Assembly (NCBI GenBank): GCA_019359075.1
Contig: JAHHIB010000048.1
Location: 1 to 63,416, forward strand
Length of the DNA stretch: 63,416 nt
Direction: 5' to 3'
Source: Kalymmatonema hyalinum WJT4-NPBG1
Lineage (GTDB): Bacteria; Cyanobacteriota; Cyanobacteriia; Cyanobacteriales; Nostocaceae
Shown in pieces: positions 45,598-53,647 of the stretch. Both the position numbers and the translations under genes were made by a program. Below the pieces are notes generated by a model, which was given only the letters and a program-made list of their open reading frames with translations, was not told the DNA's origin and did not search any database. Position 1 is the stretch's first letter; each line of letters opens with the position of its first letter.

Positions 45598-47067
45598 GTG
45601 ACCTACAGGCAATTTCATCAAGTTCCGACGCCAGAAGAATCAGAAAAAGAACAACCAACAACTCTAGCTTGGCTAGCGATCGGTGGGCTCATACTGTTTA
45701 CTCTTGTCGGTTATGTGGCTGCTGGAGGTCTACTGCGCCAAGTATTCCCAGTGGCATCTTTTCTGGTAGGGGTGTTCCTCTATGTGCGGTATCCGGTACT
45801 CTACATTGGTTACACTTGGTGGATATGGTTTCTCATTGCAATTATTCGTCGCCTAATAGATTATAGGAGCGGTTGGGTAGATCCAAGTCCAATCTTACTA
45901 GCGCCGTTCTTAGTAACACTGCTTACTGCTGTTACATTCATCCGCTACCTACCAAAGGCGTCCCGCATGGGGGGCTTACCGTTTATCATGGCGATTTTTG
46001 CTGTATTCTACGCCTTTTTGGTGGGGCTGGTTAATTACCAACCACTTATAGTCTTCCGTACAATGCTGGATTGGATTTCTCCCCTATTTTTCGGGTTCCA
46101 CTTGTTTGTCAACTGGCGAGACTATCCAAAATATCGCAAAACCATCCAGACTGTATTTGTTTGGGCTGTACTCTTGACAGGTGTCTATGGCATAGTGCAG
46201 TACCTCATAGCACCAGAGTGGGATAGGTTTTGGTTAATAAAAACAAAATTGACAAGCTTTGGAGAGCCTGCACCATTAGCGATTCGCGTCTGGAGTACGA
46301 TGCACTCGCCAGGACCATTTGCAGTGACTATGATGGCGGGGCTATTGTTGTTATTTAGTAGCCAAAGTCCATTGCGTATCCCTGCTTCTGCGGCGGGTTA
46401 CTTAGCATTCTTACTCAGTATGGCACGCGCAGCTTGGGGAGGCTGGGCGCTGGGATTGCTCAGTTTGCTCACTAATCTTAAACCAAAGCTACAGATGCGC
46501 TTAATATTGACCATCCTGATCATGGCAGTGTGTGTTGTGCCACTGGTGGCAATTGAGCCATTCGGCAGTATTATCAGCGAGCGCTTTGAAAGTTTCTCAA
46601 ATCTAGAGAAGGACCAAAGCTACCTAGACCGTTCACAAAATTACGAAAGGAACATCATCATAGCCCTTTCTAATCTCCTAGGGAATGGCATCGGCGGTAC
46701 GTGGATTATTGATAAAGACGGCAAACTCATACAAATTGTTCTTGACAGCGGCATCCTAGATACGTTTTTCGCTCTCGGTTGGTTTGGAGCTCTCCCTTAT
46801 TTGGGAGGATTATTGCTGCTGTTGTATAACGTATACCAAGGTTCTGAAGCTCGCAGCGATTCCTTTGCCAATGCTGCCCGTTCGATTAGTCTTGCGATCG
46901 TCTTCCAGTTAGTTTTTAGTAGCTTGATGATTTCACTTGGTGGTATCGTTATGTGGGGCTTCCTTGGTTTGGCTATGGCTGCCAAAAAGTATCATCAACA
47001 TCAACGTCTTTCTGCTGAAATCATCAACGGCTACCCCCTTCCCACCCAAAAACTACCTCTGACTTAG
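45598..47067 (+). CDS. O-antigen polymerase/ligase-like membrane protein (Wzy/WaaL type)
   Basis: A 489-residue integral membrane protein with about ten to twelve helices, for example LAIGGLILFTLVGYVAAGGL, AYLAFLLSMARAAWGGWA-like and FALGWFGALPYLGGLLLLLY. A larger periplasmic loop near 340-400 contains Arg and Tyr-rich LEKDQSYLDRSQNYERN, as in Wzy and WaaL enzymes, which polymerise repeat units or ligate them to a carrier. It is the last plus-strand gene of the locus. GTG at 45598 is the probable start. Confidence 0.82.
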   Translation: MTYRQFHQVPTPEESEKEQPTTLAWLAIGGLILFTLVGYVAAGGLLRQVFPVASFLVGVFLYVRYPVLYIGYTWWIWFLIAIIRRLIDYRSGWVDPSPILLAPFLVTLLTAVTFIRYLPKASRMGGLPFIMAIFAVFYAFLVGLVNYQPLIVFRTMLDWISPLFFGFHLFVNWRDYPKYRKTIQTVFVWAVLLTGVYGIVQYLIAPEWDRFWLIKTKLTSFGEPAPLAIRVWSTMHSPGPFAVTMMAGLLLLFSSQSPLRIPASAAGYLAFLLSMARAAWGGWALGLLSLLTNLKPKLQMRLILTILIMAVCVVPLVAIEPFGSIISERFESFSNLEKDQSYLDRSQNYERNIIIALSNLLGNGIGGTWIIDKDGKLIQIVLDSGILDTFFALGWFGALPYLGGLLLLLYNVYQGSEARSDSFANAARSISLAIVFQLVFSSLMISLGGIVMWGFLGLAMAAKKYHQHQRLSAEIINGYPLPTQKLPLT

Positions 47068-47092
47068 AGCTAGGACTGATAACTGAAGACTG

Positions 47093-48199
47093 CTAATTTG
47101 CTTTGCTGTGCGCTGCTAACTGTTTTGTAGGTTCAACTAAGTTGGTAGTTAATTCTCGATACACCAACAGGGTTTGCTCATAGACACGCATAACACTCAA
47201 TCGGTCTAAGTTTTGTTGTGCTAAGTACTGCCACTGGTGCATCAGCTTGCGGCTACTTAGCAATTGCCTGAGAGCGTCTGCTAAGGCTTGGCTATTTGCG
47301 GGGGGTACCAGGATACCCGCCTGTCCACCATCTAAAGCTTCTGGTATGCCATCCACATTGCAAGCTATGATCGCGCAGCCAGCTTCACGGGCTTCTGGAA
47401 TCACAAGCGGAGAAGGGTCACGGTGTGAAGCCAGCACAAATATGTCACACCCCAGCATATAAGATTGTGGCTCTTTTTGAAAGCCCAGAAAATGAATCCT
47501 GTCAGCAAAGAGTGTAGTTTGCGCCTGCTGTTCAAACAAAGTTCGGTCAGGACCGTCTCCCACTAAGTAGAGATGCGCGTTTGGAAAATCAGCACCAATT
47601 TGTGCGAAAGCATCGATTAACTCCCCAATACCCTTGCGCTTGTACATTCCAGCTACAGTAGCAATTGCCGGTCTTTGCAGTTCCATCGCTACGTACTCTT
47701 GAAGCTTTCGCATACGAACGCTCCCCAGAGTCCCGTTAGATACTACCCTTAACTTGTTTTGTGCAATACCACGCCGTGCCATAGACTCAGCAACCGCATG
47801 GCTGACTGCTATAACGCGATCGCCTAAACCCATCAGCACTGCACTGCGCTGGAATTCGTTGTGTACTGTGGAAACGAGACCATATGTAGAAAAAGTCTTC
47901 CAAATCTTTGCCAGCACAATCCCAGTCATCATATGGGCATGGACGATGTCTGGTTCAAACTCTTCAATGATTTTCCAATAACCCCAAGCGGCTTTAATGA
48001 TGTTAATTGGTGTTCTTGTTTGATCCAAATTGAAGTGCTTTACATTGTATGTGGTAAGTAATACCTCATATTGTCCACCAGCAGATGCTACGCTCACATT
48101 ATGACCATTTTGAGCTTGCAGACAAGCTAAATCCACGGCTACATTGACAATACCATTACCAACTTCTTGGACGTGGTTCAAAATATGTAGAATTCGCAT
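47093..48199 (-). CDS. GT4-family glycosyltransferase, paralogue A
   Basis: A 368-residue GT-B protein. MRILHILNHVQEVGNGIVNV starts it, with TVHNEFQRSAVLMGLGDRVI in the acceptor domain and TVAGMYKRKGIGELIDAFAQ, HFLGFQKEPQSYMLGC and DPSPLVIPEAREAGCAII in the donor domain. The first acidic position of E-x7-E is Asp here. It is closely related along its whole length to the gene at 50539-51648. It is on the minus strand and converges on the polymerase gene, with only 25 bases between their stops. Confidence 0.92.
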   Translation of the reverse strand: MRILHILNHVQEVGNGIVNVAVDLACLQAQNGHNVSVASAGGQYEVLLTTYNVKHFNLDQTRTPINIIKAAWGYWKIIEEFEPDIVHAHMMTGIVLAKIWKTFSTYGLVSTVHNEFQRSAVLMGLGDRVIAVSHAVAESMARRGIAQNKLRVVSNGTLGSVRMRKLQEYVAMELQRPAIATVAGMYKRKGIGELIDAFAQIGADFPNAHLYLVGDGPDRTLFEQQAQTTLFADRIHFLGFQKEPQSYMLGCDIFVLASHRDPSPLVIPEAREAGCAIIACNVDGIPEALDGGQAGILVPPANSQALADALRQLLSSRKLMHQWQYLAQQNLDRLSVMRVYEQTLLVYRELTTNLVEPTKQLAAHSKAN

Positions 48200-48410
48200 C
48201 TAGCTTTAATTTTCTACTAATTTATCTTATAGATAATCAATCAAAAAATACTTCCAGCAATCCGGATAGTTTTTGCCAATTTGGCAAAGGTATTTGCTCA
48301 GATAATAAAATTCATGTTTACGAATTTATGCAAATTGTAAGAATTGAATTTGGTCTCAGCAAATACAGACAAGCATTGATTTTTTGGTTGAACAGATATG
48401 CCGCAGCTAC

Positions 48411-48440
48411 AAAAAAAACCTGCACGACCAGGCTTTTTTT
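48411..48440 (-). terminator. Rho-independent-type terminator
   Basis: AAAAAAAACCTG / CAGGCTTTTTTT form a stem flanked by A and T runs on both strands, about 65 bases after the stop of the minus-strand propeller gene. It would end the epimerase-propeller transcript. The rest of the gap 48200-48505 holds no gene. Confidence 0.75.
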
Positions 48441-48505
48441 CCCCAAGAATTGGTGCCTGTAGGCGACGAGGTGCAAGTCTTGAAATTTTAATATTTTATT
48501 AAAAT

Positions 48506-49453
48506 TCACCCTCTACCATCAACACAAGCAATCCATTGCTCTTCATCGATCAAGTGAGGATCGATATGGTGCATACCAGCTCCGTTCCAACCAACACCAG
48601 TGGGTTTGATCACTAAGTTTTGATTGATTTCTCGTTCTTGATAACTAGTCGTTGTCAACTCAGTAATTTCAAATGCTCTTAACTGTGTGCCGTAGTCTGG
48701 CTGACAGTCTTGAGTGTAGCGAATAATCTTATCATTCATCACTAAAACTCTACCGCCTGGTCTGGCAATGTGTGCATTACCACTAATAATTGGACTTTTT
48801 GGGTGTTCTATCCAAGAACCAAGCAACTCATCAGCATAGTAGAGACGGAGAGTGTCAAAGTTATGCTGAGGATTTGTTTCCGTAAATAACCACCATTTAT
48901 CAGCGTGACGGAAGATAGAAGCGTCTAAAAATGACGCACCGCTTTTGATATTTCCAACAAAACTCCATTCTGTAGGAAACTTGGATGCTTTGTACAATCG
49001 AATCGAGTTTGCCTGATGGCTCTCCGGAATCATGTAATATTCATTCATCCACTCAAAAACGTAGGGATAAGATAAGTGAAATGGTTCAGCAAGTACAATT
49101 TTTTCGTACTTCCAATTCACTGTATCCTCACTCGTTGCTAGCCCAATTTCTCCTCTACGTGTCTGTTGATTCAACACTTCAAAGAACATGAACCAGGTGC
49201 TATCAACTTTAATCATAAAAGGGTCTGCAACAAACCCAGCCCTGACATCTGATACATTCCGGCGTGTCAAGACAGGATTTTTTATCTCTTTAGGAGCATC
49301 TAAATCAACAGGGGATTTGCCAGTATAGATTCCAATAGACCATCTTTCCTTTTTTGTCAGCGCACCTAATGGCAGCTTATTAGCTATAGAAACTGGGAAA
49401 CTATTCACTACAGAAAAATGTAGTTCCTTTACAATCTTTTTGAGGTAATTCAT
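48506..49453 (-). CDS. GINT1-like five-bladed propeller glycosyltransferase-associated protein
   Basis: A 315-residue protein resembling the N-terminal domain of glucosamine inositolphosphorylceramide transferase 1, which looks like a GH43/68-type five-bladed propeller. Repeated strands are seen: FVADPFMIKVDSTWFMFFEV, SYPYVFEWMNEYYMIPES, FLDASIFRHADKWWLFTETN and GNAHIARPGGRVLVMNDKII. The catalytic-like acids of GH43 (FVADPF, YMIPES) are visible, but whether it cuts or transfers sugar is unknown. ATG at 49453 is preferred over TTG 49462. It follows the epimerase gene by 32 bases and is probably in one transcript. Confidence 0.75.
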   Translation of the reverse strand: MNYLKKIVKELHFSVVNSFPVSIANKLPLGALTKKERWSIGIYTGKSPVDLDAPKEIKNPVLTRRNVSDVRAGFVADPFMIKVDSTWFMFFEVLNQQTRRGEIGLATSEDTVNWKYEKIVLAEPFHLSYPYVFEWMNEYYMIPESHQANSIRLYKASKFPTEWSFVGNIKSGASFLDASIFRHADKWWLFTETNPQHNFDTLRLYYADELLGSWIEHPKSPIISGNAHIARPGGRVLVMNDKIIRYTQDCQPDYGTQLRAFEITELTTTSYQEREINQNLVIKPTGVGWNGAGMHHIDPHLIDEEQWIACVDGRG

Positions 49454-49485
49454 CAGAACCAATTGTGAAAATTATATTAAAACTT

Positions 49486-50424
49486 CTATGAACTATGCGC
49501 TTGACAATATTCTACTAAAACTTTTAAACCAGATTCTACGGACCACTGAGGTACAAAATTTAAAACTGATGACGCTTTGGATATATCCGCTTGGGAGTCT
49601 TGAATATCTCCAGGACGAGAAGGTGCAAAGCTAGGTTCTAATTCCCATTTGGGGAAATAAGTTCTCATAATATTTACAAGCTGAAGAATCGAAGTTGATT
49701 TACTTGTGCCAATATTACAACTCAATGCTGAACCAGGAGCTAGTGGAGTCGTTAAGGCTTTAGCAAAGGCAGTCGCTACGTCTTTCACAAAGACAAAATC
49801 TCTTGTCTGACTACCATCGCCATAAATTTTGATGGGTAAGTTTTTGAGCATTGCATCAACAAATATCGAAATAACCCCAGAGTATTGAGATCCAGGTACT
49901 TGTCGAGGTCCAAATACATTGAATAAGCGTAAGCCAATAAATGAAAAGTTAAACTGTTTGGTAAAAAGGGCAGCGTATTGCTCGCTTACCAATTTTTGCA
50001 AACCATAAGGAGAGATGGGATCGGGAGGCTGCTCTTCTGAAATTGATAGAGGTGTTTTGTCACCATATACAGCAGCAGAGCTAGCAAAGACTAGCTTGGG
50101 AATCTTTAAAGCCTGACACAGTTTAATCACAGCTAGAGTTGCAGACAGATTATTATCGTGCGCTTCCAGTGGCTTGATCCATGATTCAGTAACGGATGGG
50201 GTAGCTGCTAAATGAGCAATGCCATCAATCTGTGTGGAAAAATCTTCTGGGTGACAGTCTAATATATTTTTGTGCAGAAATTTTAACCCAGAATGTTCAG
50301 GCAAGTTTTGTAAGTGACCTGTCGTCAAATTGTCAATCACAGTCACAGAGTGACCTTCTGATAACAACTGCTCAGTCAGATGAGAACCAATAAAGCCTGC
50401 TCCGCCAGTGACAATAAAATGCAT
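49486..50424 (-). CDS. UDP-glucose 4-epimerase-like SDR
   Basis: A 312-residue extended SDR. HFIVTGGAGFIGSHLTEQL is the NAD motif, FASSAAVYGDK and SPYGLQKLVSEQY (YxxxK) give the triad, and RLFNVFGPRQVPGSQYSGVI and TRDFVFVKDVATAF form the sugar-nucleotide site. This pattern is shared by GalE and WbpP/Gne-type epimerases that interconvert UDP-glucose/galactose or their N-acetyl forms. It precedes the GINT1-like gene and would feed donor sugar to the nearby glycosyltransferases. ATG at 50424. Confidence 0.9.
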   Translation of the reverse strand: MHFIVTGGAGFIGSHLTEQLLSEGHSVTVIDNLTTGHLQNLPEHSGLKFLHKNILDCHPEDFSTQIDGIAHLAATPSVTESWIKPLEAHDNNLSATLAVIKLCQALKIPKLVFASSAAVYGDKTPLSISEEQPPDPISPYGLQKLVSEQYAALFTKQFNFSFIGLRLFNVFGPRQVPGSQYSGVISIFVDAMLKNLPIKIYGDGSQTRDFVFVKDVATAFAKALTTPLAPGSALSCNIGTSKSTSILQLVNIMRTYFPKWELEPSFAPSRPGDIQDSQADISKASSVLNFVPQWSVESGLKVLVEYCQAHSS

Positions 50425-50465
50425 AAATTTAATTTGGGAAAAACAGTGTGATTTTCATTCATAAT

Positions 50466-50503
50466 TCGTAATTTACAATTCTGATTTAAATGACGAATTA
50501 CGA
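50466..50503. repeat. Dispersed AATTCGTAATT-type inverted repeat
   Basis: TCGTAATT (50466-50473) and AATTACGA (50496-50503) pair around 22 bases. It lies between paralogue B and the epimerase gene and belongs to the same family as 2923-2969. Confidence 0.6.
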
Positions 50504-50538
50504 GTCATCAAGAATAAATTAATCTCTAGCTCAATTTG

Positions 50539-51648
50539 TTAATTATGAATTAGCTTGGCTTTAGCATATTCATAATTATTGGGCGTATTATCTGGCATTA
50601 ACTCTTTATAGACAGCTAGTGTTTCTTTATGAACGCGAGCAGCACTGAGCCTTTCTAGGTTCTGAGATGCTTGAGTTCTCCACCATTGCAGGCGATCGCG
50701 ATCGCTCAATAACTGCTTTAAATTTACGGCTAAGGCATGGCTGTCTTTTGCTGGTACGAGAATGCCTGCTTTTCCAGCGTCCAGGGCTTCAGGTATACCA
50801 TCTACGTTTGAGCCAATGATCGCGCAACCAGCTTCTCGTGCTTCTGGAATCACAAGGGGTGAGGAATCTTTGTGAGAAACAAGTACGAAGATATCAGTAG
50901 CTAGTAAATATCTCTTTGGTTCTGGTTGGAAACCCTCAAAATGAATCCGCGAAGCAAAAGGAGTGTTTCGCGCTTGTTCTTCCAATGACTCGCGATCAGG
51001 TCCGTTACCTACCAAGTACAAATGGGCATCGGGAAAATCGCCAGCAATTTCAACAAAAGCATCTATTAATTCCCCGATTCCCTTACGCCGATACATCCCC
51101 GATACTGTTGCAATCGCAGGGTGGTGTAGGGGAAGCGGTTGGTATTCTTTAATGCTGCGCTGCCGGGGACTCCCTAATGTGCCGTTGGATACAACCCGCA
51201 TTTTTTCTTTTGGGATACCACGCCGTGCCATAGATTCTCCCACGGCTTGACTGACGACAATCACTCGTTCACCCAAGCCCATCAGTACCGCACTAGGCTG
51301 GAATTCGTTGTGCACTGTCGCAATTAAACTATATTTATAGCCGAACTTGAGAATCGCTGCTAGCACTGCTCCCGTCATCATATGCACGTGGACGATATCC
51401 GGTTTAAACTCATCCACGATTTTCCGATATCGCCATACCGCTTTGATAATATTTAGCGGTGTTCTTGACTGGTCTAGATGAAAATGTCTGATTCCATAAG
51501 ATTCTAGTAATGCCTCATATTCTCCTCCAGAGGAGGCTACAGCGACACCGTGATCATCTTTTGCTTGCATACAGGCGAGGTCTACCGCCACATTAACGAT
51601 ACCGTTACCAATCTCTTGTACGTGGTTTGTCAGATGTAGTATACGCAT
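50539..51648 (-). CDS. GT4-family glycosyltransferase, paralogue B
   Basis: A 369-residue GT-B protein, a close paralogue of the gene at 47093-48199: MRILHLTNHVQEIGNGIVNV, TVHNEFQPSAVLMGLGERVI, TVSGMYRRKGIGELIDAFVE and DSSPLVIPEAREAGCAIIGS align without gaps of note. The first acidic residue of E-x7-E is again Asp. The two copies flank an epimerase and a GINT1-like gene. They may transfer the same sugar to different acceptors. ATG at 51648. Confidence 0.92.
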   Translation of the reverse strand: MRILHLTNHVQEIGNGIVNVAVDLACMQAKDDHGVAVASSGGEYEALLESYGIRHFHLDQSRTPLNIIKAVWRYRKIVDEFKPDIVHVHMMTGAVLAAILKFGYKYSLIATVHNEFQPSAVLMGLGERVIVVSQAVGESMARRGIPKEKMRVVSNGTLGSPRQRSIKEYQPLPLHHPAIATVSGMYRRKGIGELIDAFVEIAGDFPDAHLYLVGNGPDRESLEEQARNTPFASRIHFEGFQPEPKRYLLATDIFVLVSHKDSSPLVIPEAREAGCAIIGSNVDGIPEALDAGKAGILVPAKDSHALAVNLKQLLSDRDRLQWWRTQASQNLERLSAARVHKETLAVYKELMPDNTPNNYEYAKAKLIHN

Positions 51649-52374
51649 TTATATGATCTCCACAGTGGTCGCTTATTGCAAATGGTTGATATTGATTCGG
51701 TACTGATAGAAGCAACCCCTGATAAATGCAGGATCTTAAACTACAGGTAGTTATTAAGATTCTGCTTTAAAAAGGATTTCATAACACCCCAAAAATGGCT
51801 TGACAAAGCTACGGAGTAGGCTTTCAAGTTGAGAATACTAGGAGGCTATAGGCGTTGCCGCACCCTTCGGACGAGCGCTCTGTTTTTTTGTCTTGAACCG
51901 ATTGAATTAAGACTCGGTAAGCAGCCACAAAATTCTGCATCTTGAGCATAATACACAGCGGTTTTGTTGTTTGGAAAAATTTCACCGCTTGTTTTGTATT
52001 CATATTTTTTCATTGACTAAAAAAAATATAAATAAACATTCTATAACCTCGATTCACTCATCATAGTCATGACGATATTAAAATGAAATTTTAACGCTCT
52101 ATTTTCAACCCGTAAACGGTTAAAAATGATCAATTTCGTAGAACTTAATTAGTGTTCTAGTGTCATTATCTCTTATGTGTTCCAGCTTCTTATTTAAGAT
52201 ACGTTCATCTTTAGTTTAAGAAATATAAAATTCTCGCTAAAAATGTTGTAAATATTACATTATTCTATATTTATCCCTCAAAAATATAAGAAATTCAAGC
52301 CAGAGAAATTTTGCAATCCAACTATTGTGTCATGACACAAAATCATGACCTAACTGAAAATTGAGATTAATTTT

Positions 52375-52632
52375 TCAAATCACATCTTGCAGCCCTCCCC
52401 TGCCTCTACCGAAGTTTGGATCGGCGGAAGCTGCCGCGAACAGGCGGCAGAAAATAAGGATTTGAAAGCGGGCGTGCATTCCGGTGGATAAACCAACTTG
52501 AGGCTGCTTAGACACACAAAATTGCTCAGTTAAGCACTTGAGGTACTCTATAAGAACGCTCGTGATCTCTGAATGGAGTGCCTGGTCTTTGTTCATCTCA
52601 CTGTCAAATGATTTATGTTCATTTGAACGCAA
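52375..52632 (-). CDS. Hypothetical 85-residue reading frame
   Basis: A minus-strand frame with TTG start; an ATG at residue 14 would give MNKDQALHSEITSVLIEYLK. No family was recognised. The C-terminal part (RLFAAASADPNFGRGRGG) is encoded by GC-rich repeat-like sequence, so it may be a remnant extended by repeat insertion rather than a real gene. Confidence 0.25.
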   Translation of the reverse strand: MRSNEHKSFDSEMNKDQALHSEITSVLIEYLKCLTEQFCVSKQPQVGLSTGMHARFQILIFCRLFAAASADPNFGRGRGGLQDVI

Positions 52633-53180
52633 TCATTTGGGTGAGATTTAACGAAATTTAGTTCAATGATAAATATAATATCTGAACCAAATTCTTCTTG
52701 ATATTTTGTTAGTTTACTGAATTTACAATATCATTAATTAGAAATTGTTTTTTCAACTAATTTCCTTTCTTCACAGTATCTTTTTTTACCTTTCTCATGA
52801 ATATCTACAAGCTCAGTGGTGATTGCAAAACGATATTACACTGTATAGAAATTTATAACAACTCTCAGAATATATTTTTTACCATAACTTTAAAATTCAC
52901 GTATTTTTGGCGTTAAAACCCAAAATTAAGGTTTAATACCAAGTTGCGTCCATACATCTTACCTTGTCTCCCTTATCACCCTCATCTCCCTTGTCCCTTC
53001 AACAATTGATATGTTTGAACGCAACTCCGTATAAGCCTTTGACTCTTGGAGCGGTTTTATGCAAAATTATATAAAGTTGCATTCAGCCATATCATTACAG
53101 CAGCGTTCTGACCTGACGCTCCGACGGCTACGTAAAAAAATAGCAATCCTAAATCATAACCCGCTTCATTAATCCTCTCC

Positions 53181-53312
53181 AAAACAGGACTTCCTTCCGA
53201 GTTTGGCGGGTTCCTAAGTTATGTAACTTGCGATTATTGTCAATAAACCGCCTTAAGAGGGGCAGGATTTACTAGTCTGACTTGTAAGCTTTTTATAAGG
53301 AAGTCCTGTTTT
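53181..53312. mobile_element. MITE-like element with 16-bp perfect terminal inverted repeats
   Basis: AAAACAGGACTTCCTT at 53181-53196 is the exact reverse complement of AAGGAAGTCCTGTTTT at 53297-53312. The 132-base element has no reading frame. No target duplication was seen at its edges. Confidence 0.55.
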
Positions 53313-53361
53313 GTGATGGTTTCACCAACCCTACGGGCTGCCTTCGGCTACGTAAACAACA

Positions 53362-53394
53362 AGATTCCCAACTTCTTAAAGAAATCGGGAATCT
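53362..53394. repeat. AGATTCCC/GGGAATCT hairpin repeat
   Basis: AGATTCCC (53362-53369) and GGGAATCT (53387-53394) pair, with a further inner TTCTT/AAGAA pairing. Similar GATTCCCGACTTCTT hairpins are common intergenic repeats in cyanobacteria. It could also stop transcription past the propeller gene. Confidence 0.5.
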
Positions 53395-53647
53395 GAGCCA
53401 ATGGATTTTTACAGCAGAATTCAGAACTCAGAACTCAGAAGTAAAAAGGGCTTTATGTCTGGCTTTTAGACAAAGCGCGTTGTACTTCATTTACTTGCAA
53501 GGTGCTGTATATAGCGGTAAGAACCCGGAGTAAGGTACACCAAAGAAATAATGAACCACTCATGGGACACTCATGGGACACGAGATTTATCTGTAGTTCA
53601 TTCAATTGAGTTGCGCTATAAATCAAATAGGATTGCTATATATACGC

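Larger units (their letters stand above)
51649..53647. other. Two-kilobase AT-rich region without a recognised gene
   Basis: It contains GC-rich repeat modules (about 51845-51885, CGCACCCTTCGGACGAGCGC; 53100-53135), a 16-bp inverted repeat pair (53181-53312), and a hairpin with AGATTCCC / GGGAATCT (53362-53394) of a type common in cyanobacterial genomes. An 85-codon minus-strand frame at 52375-52632 has no recognised motif and its end runs into repeat sequence. It is unusually long and gene-free for the locus. Confidence 0.5.
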
